Assembly: GCA_027044845.1 (NCBI GenBank) | Contig: JALUBM010000171.1 | Span: 1-24,036, forward strand | DNA length: 24,036 nucleotides | Direction: 5' to 3' | Origin: Sulfurimonas sp. | GTDB taxonomy: Bacteria; Campylobacterota; Campylobacteria; Campylobacterales; Sulfurimonadaceae | In this document: positions 1 to 7,875 of the stretch, one piece after another | How the letters are laid out: each line of letters starts with the position of its first letter | How positions within the stretch are numbered: the first letter of the stretch is position 1 | Program-made: the position numbers and the translations under genes | The notes under the pieces: model-generated | Database searches by the model: none | What the model was told of the DNA's origin: nothing | The model's input: only the letters and a program-made list of their open reading frames with translations

Positions 1-65
1 TTATTGTTGTCTACATCCGCTTTTGTTGGAAACAGTTTTTTAATAATTTTATCTTTTATATACAT
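1..65 (-). CDS. Start of an unidentified gene, runs off the left edge
   Basis: An open frame begins with ATG at 65 and stays open to the edge. It reads MYIKDKIIKKLFPTKADVDNN. Only one base separates its ATG from the TAA of the upstream 106-residue gene, which fits the tight packing of this operon. No good ribosome site lies at the usual distance; a GAGG occurs about 19 bases upstream, so translation may be coupled. Twenty-one residues are too few to identify it. A short basic N-terminus after a Dsb gene would suit a TraC/VirB4-type ATPase in F-like transfer operons, but this is only a positional guess. Confidence 0.5.
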   Translation of the reverse strand, partial: MYIKDKIIKKLFPTKADVDNN

Positions 66-66
66 T

Positions 67-387
67 TTAAGCTTTTAAATAAACCTCTAGTGGCGTATTG
101 TTTCCAAGCTCTTCAATTAGAACTCTTTGTTTTTCTGAAATATTTTCAATATCAGAATACTCAACATTAGTAATATATTTTTCCAATTCATCGATAGTTT
201 TTTCAATATCGAACGAACTATCTAAGTTGTTTTTATATTGAAAATTAGAATTATCAATATAAAGTTCAAGATTAAACGAACTATCTCCATTTACAATCTT
301 AACAATTTTATTTTCTTTTTTTTGATTATTAGAAAATTCAATCCAACCCTCTATTTCATCCAAAATGTCTTGTAAATTATTTTCCAT
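67..387 (-). CDS. Small acidic protein, unknown function (106 aa)
   Basis: I do not recognise a family. The protein is acidic, has no signal peptide or membrane segment, and looks like a mix of short strands (residues 28-50) and helices (60-100), so it is probably cytoplasmic. Its start is well supported: GGAGGAGGAG lies nine bases before the ATG and overlaps the end of the upstream thiol-disulfide gene, whose stop is only four bases away. It is therefore co-transcribed with the Toprim and Dsb genes. A role in transfer is inferred from position only. Confidence 0.72.
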   Translation of the reverse strand: MENNLQDILDEIEGWIEFSNNQKKENKIVKIVNGDSSFNLELYIDNSNFQYKNNLDSSFDIEKTIDELEKYITNVEYSDIENISEKQRVLIEELGNNTPLEVYLKA

Positions 388-391
388 CTTT

Positions 392-1234
392 TTATTCTCC
401 TCCTCCTGAATTCATAACAAGTTTACCATTTTTGAATATTGTAGGTGTTGAATTTACGCCTACTTCAGTAGCAATAATCTGGTCATCATGCAACCTTTTT
501 TTAGCATGATATTTTTTAATATCATTGACAGAAATGCCCATGTTTGGAAAAATTTTATTATATTTTTGGATAATATTATCTAACCCGATACTTCGCTCGT
601 TTGGAGTCCATTGAAAGGATTTGTTTTTATATAAAGTGTTAATAATTTCTAATTTTTTATCTGGATATTTGAGCCCAGCAGTGATGACGGTGAGAGCAAT
701 ATCTCTTGAGTTAGGATGGATGGTTTCAAGAGGAAAATCATAATAATAAATTTTAGTGTCTCCTTTTTTAATTAAATTAGCAATTTTTTTAGATGCATTT
801 TTATTACAAAAGGGGCACTCAAAATCAGAAAATATAACAACCTTGTTTTTTATGCCTGCCGAATTTTTTGGCGAGTATATCAAATGGTTAGATGTGTAAA
901 GTTTAGCAATCTTCTTTGAAATAGAAACATCAACAGGCTTTGCATTTTTATAATACATGACTTCTGTAAAAAATTTGCCATTTGTCAAAATAGGAATAAA
1001 ATGCTCTTGTTTCTCATTTTGTGTCGTAAGAATGTCAATTTTTACAACATTCTTTTTCCAATTTTTATCTATAGAGAGAGAACCAACTTGTTCTACGCTT
1101 AACACTCGTTTGATTGTTGTATTAGTTTTTAAAACATTGTTAACAAATTCTTCGGTAGAATTAAGGTTATGAGCAAATAGCGAGGATGATAAGCAAACAA
1201 GTGTTGCTAAAGATAAGTTTTTAATATTTTTCAT
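392..1234 (-). CDS. Periplasmic DsbC/DsbA-like thiol-disulfide oxidoreductase (280 aa)
   Basis: Residues 1-21 form a signal peptide ending SSLFA, so the protein is exported to the periplasm. Residues 22-120 form an N-terminal domain before the thioredoxin fold, as in DsbC/DsbG-type isomerases. The active site is C140-P-F-C143 in FSDFECPFC, and the cis-proline loop is T263-P264-T265. Proteins of this kind form or rearrange disulfides, and many conjugative elements carry one for cysteine-containing secretion proteins. Two such proteins are encoded here: the 462-aa secreted protein and the 901-aa membrane protein. The ATG at 1234 has AAAAAGG at a good distance and overlaps the end of the Toprim gene by 14 bases. 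Whether it oxidises or isomerises cannot be told from sequence. The thioredoxin-fold call is secure. Confidence 0.9.
   Translation of the reverse strand: MKNIKNLSLATLVCLSSSLFAHNLNSTEEFVNNVLKTNTTIKRVLSVEQVGSLSIDKNWKKNVVKIDILTTQNEKQEHFIPILTNGKFFTEVMYYKNAKPVDVSISKKIAKLYTSNHLIYSPKNSAGIKNKVVIFSDFECPFCNKNASKKIANLIKKGDTKIYYYDFPLETIHPNSRDIALTVITAGLKYPDKKLEIINTLYKNKSFQWTPNERSIGLDNIIQKYNKIFPNMGISVNDIKKYHAKKRLHDDQIIATEVGVNSTPTIFKNGKLVMNSGGGE
397..406 (-). promoter_or_regulatory. Extended Shine-Dalgarno site inside the end of the Dsb gene
   Basis: The minus strand reads GGAGGAGGAG, nine bases before the ATG at 387. The same bases encode the Gly-Gly-Gly of the C-terminal GGGE of the upstream Dsb-like protein. 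This decides the start of the 106-residue gene and couples the two genes. Confidence 0.8.
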
Positions 1235-1850
1235 TTATTGCCTTTTTAAATAAATATGTAATTGTTGAGGTTCCGTTAGGATTTTTATTTTCAACAAAGT
1301 CAGGAGGATGAAGATATTCTGAAAGCATGTAAGCAATTCTTCTTCCTATCGAAGCGTTCTTCCCAATATCTTTTTGACTTTGACGCATAAAAGAAACATC
1401 TTCCCATCTATCTTGCAAGTAATCTTTGAGTGTGTCACTATCCCAAAAAGGAATAACCCTATTATACCCATCATACTCCAAAGGAACTCTGAAAATTCTA
1501 TTAGGTTCTATTCCATTTTTAATAAAAGATAACTGAAGAAGTTTTGCCATTGCATTTCCCTCATAATCATAGTCGGTGCCTATTATGAAATTATTATACC
1601 CTGCTTTTATTAATTCTAATGAAATATCAATTTTACCATATGTGCCTAAAATGTTTTTTCCATTAAACCAAACTCCTCTAAAAGAGTTTGGAATATTCCC
1701 ATTATTTAGACCGTAGGCTTCAGATGTTTTAATAGTAGGTAGAAAAGTAAAGCTTACCAAATCAGCATCAAAAAAACTCATTTCTGCGTGAATTCCTATG
1801 TAGCTTTCAGATATAAATACATTTTTTTCTTCTTTTAACTGAGCAAACAT
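1221..1850 (-). CDS. Stand-alone topoisomerase-IA-type Toprim protein (209 aa)
   Basis: The N-terminal half matches the Toprim domain of type IA topoisomerases. FISES (E15) corresponds to the first-strand glutamate, and GTDYDYEGNA gives D93-x-D95-x-E97, the acidic triad seen as TDPDREGE in TopA. Residues 140-190 still resemble the helical stretch that follows Toprim in TopA (IGRRIAYMLSEYL). The protein then ends, without the rest of the toroid or the catalytic tyrosine domain. It therefore cannot be a complete topoisomerase. It could be a metal-dependent nuclease or nicking enzyme, or a partner of another subunit. The ATG at 1850 lies two bases after the stop of the 80-residue gene, and the only upstream GGAG is distant, so translation is probably coupled. 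It ends inside the Dsb gene start. Confidence 0.78.
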   Translation of the reverse strand: MFAQLKEEKNVFISESYIGIHAEMSFFDADLVSFTFLPTIKTSEAYGLNNGNIPNSFRGVWFNGKNILGTYGKIDISLELIKAGYNNFIIGTDYDYEGNAMAKLLQLSFIKNGIEPNRIFRVPLEYDGYNRVIPFWDSDTLKDYLQDRWEDVSFMRQSQKDIGKNASIGRRIAYMLSEYLHPPDFVENKNPNGTSTITYLFKKAINEKY

Positions 1851-1852
1851 TA

Positions 1853-2095
1853 TTAAAGTGTTTTATCTCCATACTTTAGTAGAATACGCATAATTAACTT
1901 AGCAACGGAGCTCAGTAATACAACTTTATTTTTAACAACATTTGAATTCTCTAAAAGATAATAATATTTCCAAATTTTACTTATCTTACTTCTATGTTTT
2001 TGCCTTTTTTTATTAAATTCATAATTAAAATTTTCCGTAATTTTATCCATTAATTCAAAAAGCTCTCTTTTTGAAAGGGCTCTATCATAACTCAT
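1853..2095 (-). CDS. Small basic protein, first gene of the Toprim-Dsb operon (80 aa)
   Basis: I do not recognise the family. The protein is lysine- and arginine-rich, especially residues 25-43 (NKKRQKHRSKISKIW), and looks mostly helical, so it could bind nucleic acid. The ATG at 2095 has AAGGAG five bases upstream (2101-2106) and sits about 14 bases from the predicted transcription start of a perfect consensus promoter. The coding call is secure because of these signals; function is unknown. Confidence 0.75.
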   Translation of the reverse strand: MSYDRALSKRELFELMDKITENFNYEFNKKRQKHRSKISKIWKYYYLLENSNVVKNKVVLLSSVAKLIMRILLKYGDKTL

Positions 2096-2115
2096 AACTA
2101 CTCCTTTATAACTAT

Positions 2116-2144
2116 ATTATATCACATTACCTTAAATCTGTCAA
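2116..2144 (-). promoter_or_regulatory. Perfect consensus sigma-70 promoter for the Toprim-Dsb operon
   Basis: On the minus strand TTGACA (2144-2139) and TATAAT (2121-2116) are separated by 17 bases. Both hexamers are exact matches. Transcription would begin near 2109, giving a leader of about 14 bases that holds little more than the AAGGAG ribosome site. The promoter lies in the 68-base gap after the primase gene and would drive the 80-residue, Toprim, Dsb and 106-residue genes. Confidence 0.87.
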
Positions 2145-2163
2145 GTTTTTAAATATTTTATTA

Positions 2164-3900
2164 CTAATTTGAAATGAATTTTTCAAGACCTAATGTTCCA
2201 GATATTTTTTCTTCTATTTGCACTTCTTTTTGTTTCGATTGTTGTATCTCAAGAGAACTATCTGTTTTTGCAGAAATACTATATTTGTTTTGTGCTTCAT
2301 ATATCTTACCTAAAGCTAAATCAAGAGAATCAGTATCAATATCTTGTGTAACAGTAGAATATGAATATATTGGTATTCTATACCCATTTGAAACTTCCTC
2401 GCTTCTTATGAGATTTGAGAATTTTATTTTATCAAGATTATCGCTAGTTAGAAGGTCGTTAACATCTTTTCCATATTTTTGATTCCAAGTCGCAACTACA
2501 ACCTGTTTAGCACCAGCCATTATTAATTTTTCAGCGAATTTCTGAGTATTGTCATATCCTGCTTTGTCTTGGTCAAAGCAAATCACCCCAACTTTTCCTT
2601 GAAAATAACCAATTTTTTCACTAAAGTGCTTATGTACTCCAATCAAAGACATTGCATTGTATCCAAGTGCAGTAATTGTCTTAGCGTCAATAGCACCCTC
2701 CTGAAACCACCAAATAGATTTAGATTTTAGGCTATCTATATTATAATTCATTCCGTAATAGTTAGGCTTTACAATATCACTATTTTCGATTGCAGAAGTC
2801 TTATTTTTAATATTTTTTGAACCATCTCCAATAAAGCGAAATTCCAAATTTGTTGGAACATCACTATAGGGGTCATGCATATTAAATAAAATAGCATCGC
2901 AATATTTGAATTTGCCCGTATCCTTATCTATAGCCCCATGTTTCCAATAACCATTTTTGCTTAGTATTGATAGATTAATAAGTTCGTTTTTCCCGAAAAT
3001 TTCCTCAAGATTTTTTACAAGCTTTGGAATTTTATCTTTAGCGATAAAGCCAACGTCCATAGTAAGAGAATGGATAGGAAGACCTCTTGTAGCAAAAAAA
3101 TCAGAAACAGAGTTATTGTCCCTATTTGAACTTGCAAAATCACGAATATATGATAAAACGACTTGATATTTTTGCTTTTTATTGAGATTTAATTTAGAAA
3201 ACTTATCTATATATTGTCTCGTATTGATTGAAACAAATTTTTTGTCGGCATCTAGTCTCTCAAAGTTAATTTCTTCTATCCAATCTTTTATCCTCTGTTC
3301 TCTCTGGTGGAATGTTCTTTCTTTTAAAAAGTTATTTTCTTTGTTATCTCCTTTTTGAATCTCACGACTTTGCTTAAGCGATTGAAGGTCAATACCAGCA
3401 TTATCGGCAATAAAATTCACAGCCTGATAGAAAGAGAGCCCTTCTCTATTTTTAATATGGTCTATAAACGTAGTTTTTTCTCCACACTTATTCTGCCTGT
3501 TGCAAATAATAACTTGACCTTTTCCTTTTCCCCCAATAAAAGCTTCTTTTTTTCCACAACAAGGACATTCTAAGGTGGTATTGTGAGCAGTGACTTTTGG
3601 GCTCAAATCAGACAACAAATCTTGGACATCAATTCTTGGATATATTTCTTCTTCAAGTAATGTTTGCAGAGAGCATTCTTGACTTTTTAAAGCCTCTGCA
3701 ACTAATGGACTTTTTTGCAGAATAGATGAAACAGATTTTGGATTTTTAAGCCACCTTAAATCTTCCTCTTTTAAAGACGAAAAAAAATTTGAAGCACTGT
3801 AAAGTGATTTGAAATTGTTTTTGGAAAAATATTTACTAAAGAGTTCATTTGTTTTTCTATCTAATGCGCACTGAAAATAATAAGATATGTCTATTGCCAT
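2164..3900 (-). CDS. DnaG-like DNA primase (578 aa)
   Basis: This is a primase that would make RNA primers, probably on transferred or replicating element DNA. A zinc ribbon lies near residues 110-140 (CPCC, then CNRQNKC). The catalytic core follows, with RGLPIHSLTMDVGF near 272 like the RG...GY region of DnaG, then a Toprim fold: QEGAIDA (E401), CFDQDKAG (D443 and D445) and GKDVND (477-482). The zinc ribbon is preceded by about 110 residues, more than in host DnaG, and the usual C-terminal DnaB-binding domain is not evident; the last 70 residues look disordered. A TTG six bases further upstream is possible, but the ATG at 3900 is preferred. It lies just after the stop of the 1177-aa gene, with GGGG upstream, so the pair is translationally coupled. 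Confidence 0.92.
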   Translation of the reverse strand: MAIDISYYFQCALDRKTNELFSKYFSKNNFKSLYSASNFFSSLKEEDLRWLKNPKSVSSILQKSPLVAEALKSQECSLQTLLEEEIYPRIDVQDLLSDLSPKVTAHNTTLECPCCGKKEAFIGGKGKGQVIICNRQNKCGEKTTFIDHIKNREGLSFYQAVNFIADNAGIDLQSLKQSREIQKGDNKENNFLKERTFHQREQRIKDWIEEINFERLDADKKFVSINTRQYIDKFSKLNLNKKQKYQVVLSYIRDFASSNRDNNSVSDFFATRGLPIHSLTMDVGFIAKDKIPKLVKNLEEIFGKNELINLSILSKNGYWKHGAIDKDTGKFKYCDAILFNMHDPYSDVPTNLEFRFIGDGSKNIKNKTSAIENSDIVKPNYYGMNYNIDSLKSKSIWWFQEGAIDAKTITALGYNAMSLIGVHKHFSEKIGYFQGKVGVICFDQDKAGYDNTQKFAEKLIMAGAKQVVVATWNQKYGKDVNDLLTSDNLDKIKFSNLIRSEEVSNGYRIPIYSYSTVTQDIDTDSLDLALGKIYEAQNKYSISAKTDSSLEIQQSKQKEVQIEEKISGTLGLEKFISN

Positions 3901-3902
3901 AA

Positions 3903-6900
3903 TCAAAACCCCATTTTATTTGTTATTGATGAGATGTGTTCATTTTTTTGAGCACCTTGAATTGCTCTATCGGCAAATTCAAGATTTTTTGAGTTTCCAG
4001 CTTTTTCATTAAACATTTCTGCAAAACCATCAAATGTATTAATTTTTTGCTCAAGTGATGTTTCTTCCGTAAGTCTTCTCATGGCATCATAAGCAATATC
4101 TTTTTCTTTTTCATGTGCATTCGTTTTGTCTTGTAAAAATTCTTTATTGTTTTCATATACATCAAGAAGATAAGCCTTGTCTCCTACTGCTGTTTGAATA
4201 ACATCAACACCATTTTCATTTTTTTGATGAATAGTGCTTAATGAGTTGGTATCTCTTAACGTAATGAAAGTATTATTCATACTTTTGTTATTCTTAATCA
4301 TCATACCCATCGCTTCTGATATAATTGATTTTTTGTCAGTCTTTGACAGTGCAACAGCATCAATCATACTGCCATTATATTCTATTTTTTTTTGATTTGG
4401 TTTTCGTATTGCCTGCTTGAATTTGATAATTGCATCTCTAATTTTTGATTTTGGCTGTGTTAAGTTGTTCTCAAATGTATTTTTTTCCATTTCAACAAGA
4501 GATGTAAGAATTAGTTCATTTTGAATAATTTGTTTATCTTTCTCCATATCATTTATTTGTCTTGCATATTCTTCTTTTGATATATATTCTTTTTCATCAA
4601 AAGAACTAAGTGTGAGTCTCATTTGCTGTGCATCAATTTGTTTTAAAGCGTATTCTAACATTCCTCTGTTATATTTTGAGGTTTGTTTAAAGTCATTTTC
4701 ATCCGCTTGTTTTTGTAAATTTGCTTTACTGCTATTTTCGATATCATCGAAGACGGGTGTTTTCACTTCCTTCTTTTCTGTTTCAAATATATTTTCTACA
4801 CCAACAAATTCTTCATAAGATTTTTGATTTTCTGTCTTTTTTTCTGATTCATAATCGTCAAATAAGTCAACAATCTTTGCAGTGTCGCTTTTATTTTCTT
4901 CGTCTTGTTCTTTGATTGTATTAACAACATCATCAAGACCACCAGAGAGTATATCTAAATCAGCAGTTGAAAGCTTTCGTTCTTCTTGTTGTGCTTTCGC
5001 CTGTATTTCTTCTTCAAAATGAAGAAGCTTTTCTTTGTCAATCTTGTATTTTTCATCACTGAGTACATCTTGAACACTTCTATCATTGTCTAAATATGAT
5101 GCAACAGCAAGGTCTTCCGCAATTTTTTCTTTACCTAAAGAGTTTTTAAAACTATTTGCTTGAGAGTGATGTACTGTTGAAAAACTTATTCCACCCTGTT
5201 CGTGATTATGAATCAGCTCTAATCGTGCTTCTTTATCAGATTCATTGCTTGCGGTGTTTAAATCCTGCATAATTTTAACCATATCATCCCCAATCTCTTC
5301 TTGACTACGAATAAAATCCCTTTCTACAAAATGTAAATATTCCTCTCTTATGGCAAAAAGAAGGTGAAAAGGGAGAACAGAGGCTAACCCTTGTCCTAGC
5401 TGTTGTTGATAGCTACTTGTCCTTTGGATATCTTGTCTTAAGTCAGTAAGAAGTTTGTCTGCGCACTGTGCGCTTGTACTAGCTAAAGTTTCCATATTCG
5501 TCTTAGCAACAACAGAATTAGACAAACAGCTTTTAAACCTTGCCAATGTTTCTCTGGGCATCATAATTCTATTTATATTACTTTCAAATTCTTTGGATAT
5601 TTTTTTAAGTCTAAGATGATTCCTAGACCCTGCAATTTCAGATAAACGATGGTCAAATTCACCCTTGCTCGTGTCTTGCCCTTTAACATTATTTTCTACT
5701 GATTTTACAACAGAATCTTTTATGGCTGGGTTTTCTATGCTTTGGCTCGCCATTATGTCAATTTGGTCTGGCTGTGCATCAATACTTGAGTTTTGAGTAA
5801 GGTTGTAAGCATTCATGATTTCAGAAACCTTTGGAATTATATCATCTTTAATCTCTACCCCAATTTCACTTAACTTGTCAATATTTTCTGAAATTATTTG
5901 CTTACTTAGTTCATCTTGAGTGCTTTCTAATATCGTCTTGCCATTATTTTTCTCAAACTCGCGATGAAGTGTTTCCATCTCATATATGCCAAATGGCGTT
6001 CCTTTGACATTTGCCTCATTTTCTCTTCTCATTATATTTATTGCAAGATTTTCATAATTTTTTTTGATTTTTTTCAGCAAACCATTTTTACTTTCTTGAG
6101 GGATGTCCATATCGTTAAAATATTTTTTCAATCCATTGTTAGTGTATAAGGTCAACCCATCACTGATAGCTTTGTCAAATCTATTAAGTTTTTTTGCAAT
6201 TCGCTCTGCATCAGATATTGTTTTTATTTTTTCTCTACTGAGATTGTAGAATGCTAAAGATAAGCTGGGTGGTTTTCTGAGTTCTTCTTTCTCTTTTGGC
6301 GTAGAGCTTCCTAATCTCTCTTCATATCTCTTCATCCTCAACTTATCGATTTTTGATAAAATACCAGAATATGCCTCTTCATCACCTGTAAATCTTTTTT
6401 GAATGGAGGAAAAATCCTGTTGAATTTTTTCAAGTTGTTTTTTAGTGATTTTTTTGTCACTATATTTTTTGAGACCAAGTTTATACTTGCCAATGCCATT
6501 TAAAACATCAGCAACATTTAAAAACTGCTCTTTTAGTTGAACATCAGAATTAATTGAAGATGCAAGATTAATTCTTTCTTGTATTTCTTCATGGGATTTC
6601 TTTGCAATTTGAAATGTTTTAATAATTTCTTTTGATTTATGTCTTATTATTTCTTTGTCGCTATTTGCATAACCTATTTTATTTAAGTATTTCTCCAACT
6701 TAATAGAGTTTTCAGACATTGCAAGGTCTTTTATCCTTTCTTTTGTCTCTTTTTCATTGTCCCCTAAATCTTTCCAATTGAAATCTGCTGTAGAACCAAA
6801 CGCATTTTTTGCAATATATTCACGAAGCTTCTTTGTAGCTATTTTTGAAGAGCTCTTTTCTTTTAATTCAATTGTCTTTCTGTATGTTTCAGCTATTGAA

Positions 6901-7436
6901 TTTATTGCTTTTAACCCATCCATAAGGGCTTCATCTCCAATTCGCATCTTATCTTCCGTAAGCTTAATAAGTCTGTTTCTTTTTTCAGCACTTTTTGTGT
7001 CAAGACCGCTGATTTCTTCAAGTTCTTTAGACGTAAAACTGTATTTTTTTTCAATATTTGACAGCACCATATTGGTTACTTTCAATGTGTATTCTTCGGG
7101 ATATTGAAAAAATTCTCTTGCCAAATCGTGTTTTACTTTTTCGTTTGAAAGAAATGTTGCCTTATCTGCCGAGCCAAAAAAGTTATCCCCTACTTCTGCA
7201 TAATTGCTTTTTCCAACAATATAATCTGGGTCAAAGTTTTCATCTCTTAAAAATGCAAGCTTGTTTGTTTTTCCATAAGAAGAGTCAAGCAAATATTCCA
7301 CATACAACCTATCATTATACTTATTACTTATACGAATAGGAACACTAATATTAAAGCCTGTATGTGTTCTTATCTCTTCTTCTACTGCTTGTGCTTTTGT
7401 TTGTTTATTCTCTTGAGGGTGTCTAATTTCTGCCAT
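3903..7436 (-). CDS. Very large unknown protein in the primase operon (1177 aa)
   Basis: I do not recognise a domain. There is no signal peptide and no clear membrane segment, so it should be cytoplasmic. Residues 1-110 look mixed strand and helix (FNISVPIRIS, DRLYVEYLLD). Residues 110-480 are long lysine/glutamate-rich helices with coiled-coil character. Around 690-720 lies a more hydrophobic helical part (LASVLPFHLLFAIREEY). Residues 820-930 are acidic and probably flexible, and a helical C-terminus follows. I searched by eye for relaxase HUH, Walker A and Toprim motifs and found none. The start is ATG 7436 with GAGGA ten bases upstream. The stop overlaps the region of the primase start, so it is made together with the primase and may be its accessory or a scaffold in DNA processing. 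Confidence 0.85.
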   Translation of the reverse strand: MAEIRHPQENKQTKAQAVEEEIRTHTGFNISVPIRISNKYNDRLYVEYLLDSSYGKTNKLAFLRDENFDPDYIVGKSNYAEVGDNFFGSADKATFLSNEKVKHDLAREFFQYPEEYTLKVTNMVLSNIEKKYSFTSKELEEISGLDTKSAEKRNRLIKLTEDKMRIGDEALMDGLKAINSIAETYRKTIELKEKSSSKIATKKLREYIAKNAFGSTADFNWKDLGDNEKETKERIKDLAMSENSIKLEKYLNKIGYANSDKEIIRHKSKEIIKTFQIAKKSHEEIQERINLASSINSDVQLKEQFLNVADVLNGIGKYKLGLKKYSDKKITKKQLEKIQQDFSSIQKRFTGDEEAYSGILSKIDKLRMKRYEERLGSSTPKEKEELRKPPSLSLAFYNLSREKIKTISDAERIAKKLNRFDKAISDGLTLYTNNGLKKYFNDMDIPQESKNGLLKKIKKNYENLAINIMRRENEANVKGTPFGIYEMETLHREFEKNNGKTILESTQDELSKQIISENIDKLSEIGVEIKDDIIPKVSEIMNAYNLTQNSSIDAQPDQIDIMASQSIENPAIKDSVVKSVENNVKGQDTSKGEFDHRLSEIAGSRNHLRLKKISKEFESNINRIMMPRETLARFKSCLSNSVVAKTNMETLASTSAQCADKLLTDLRQDIQRTSSYQQQLGQGLASVLPFHLLFAIREEYLHFVERDFIRSQEEIGDDMVKIMQDLNTASNESDKEARLELIHNHEQGGISFSTVHHSQANSFKNSLGKEKIAEDLAVASYLDNDRSVQDVLSDEKYKIDKEKLLHFEEEIQAKAQQEERKLSTADLDILSGGLDDVVNTIKEQDEENKSDTAKIVDLFDDYESEKKTENQKSYEEFVGVENIFETEKKEVKTPVFDDIENSSKANLQKQADENDFKQTSKYNRGMLEYALKQIDAQQMRLTLSSFDEKEYISKEEYARQINDMEKDKQIIQNELILTSLVEMEKNTFENNLTQPKSKIRDAIIKFKQAIRKPNQKKIEYNGSMIDAVALSKTDKKSIISEAMGMMIKNNKSMNNTFITLRDTNSLSTIHQKNENGVDVIQTAVGDKAYLLDVYENNKEFLQDKTNAHEKEKDIAYDAMRRLTEETSLEQKINTFDGFAEMFNEKAGNSKNLEFADRAIQGAQKNEHISSITNKMGF

Positions 7437-7450
7437 TTTACTTCATTCCT

Positions 7451-7819
7451 CTAAACATGTCTTTTAACTACATCAATATCATTTTGAATCTTGTCTAGTA
7501 TTCCCCAGAGCGAAGTAAACGCACTAGCTAAATCAGCAGTAAGGTCTGTAAACTTTTCTTTTCCAAATATGTCCTCAAGGCTAAAATCTGTTGACCCCAT
7601 AACACTGCGAGAGCTTTCAAGAACTTTATTTATCAGCTCTTTTTTATCTATTTCTTGCTGTTCTTGAATTTGTTTTAATGTTTTTTCGATACCCATTTGT
7701 CGCTCAAAAAAAATATCTTGTCTTTTTTTAACGGATATTAATTCCGTGTTTATGTTAGACAGCATTGTTAATATCTTTTTGTTTGTTTTTTCTGCTGTTT
7801 CTATTAAATTCCCACTCAT
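7451..7819 (-). CDS. Small coiled-coil protein, first gene of the primase operon (122 aa)
   Basis: Residues 5-70 form a long amphipathic helix with heptad character (IETAEKTNKKILTMLSNIN, then many K/Q/E residues), so the protein probably forms an oligomer. The C-terminal 50 residues carry a second helical segment (LTADLASAFTSLWGILDKIQ). No family recognised. The ATG at 7819 has AAGGA six bases upstream and lies about 12 bases from the expected transcription start of a near-consensus promoter. The 1177-aa gene follows after 14 bases. Confidence 0.8.
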   Translation of the reverse strand: MSGNLIETAEKTNKKILTMLSNINTELISVKKRQDIFFERQMGIEKTLKQIQEQQEIDKKELINKVLESSRSVMGSTDFSLEDIFGKEKFTDLTADLASAFTSLWGILDKIQNDIDVVKRHV

Positions 7820-7837
7820 TACAAATCCTTTTCTTTT

Positions 7838-7867
7838 ATTATATCATAAATATTACCAACTTGTCAA
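7838..7867 (-). promoter_or_regulatory. Near-consensus sigma-70 promoter for the primase operon
   Basis: On the minus strand TTGACA (7867-7862) and TATAAT (7843-7838) are both exact, with an 18-base spacer. Transcription should begin near 7831, giving a very short leader before the ATG at 7819. It would drive the coiled-coil protein, the 1177-aa protein and the primase. A perfect inverted repeat overlaps its -35 box and spacer. Confidence 0.85.
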
Positions 7868-7874
7868 TATTTAT
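7846..7874. promoter_or_regulatory. Inverted repeat over the promoter, likely repressor operator
   Basis: ATAAATATT at 7846-7854 and AATATTTAT at 7866-7874 are exact inverse complements, separated by 11 bases. The arm centres are 20 bases apart, about two helical turns, as in sites bound by dimeric helix-turn-helix repressors. The repeat spans the -35 box and much of the spacer, so a bound protein would block RNA polymerase. No repressor gene is visible in the window. AT-rich sequence makes chance palindromes more likely, which limits confidence. Confidence 0.55.
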
Positions 7875-7875
7875 A

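Noticed and set aside
2131..2158. Repeated ATTTAA around the -35 box of the Toprim promoter as a second operator
   Set aside because: It is a six-base direct repeat in very AT-rich DNA and does not match the inverted repeat at 7846-7874, so chance is likely.
3903..7436. Relaxase hidden in the 1177-aa protein
   Set aside because: A HHSQ near residue 770 was considered, but there is no HUH triad, no preceding tyrosine motif and no nearby oriT-like repeat.
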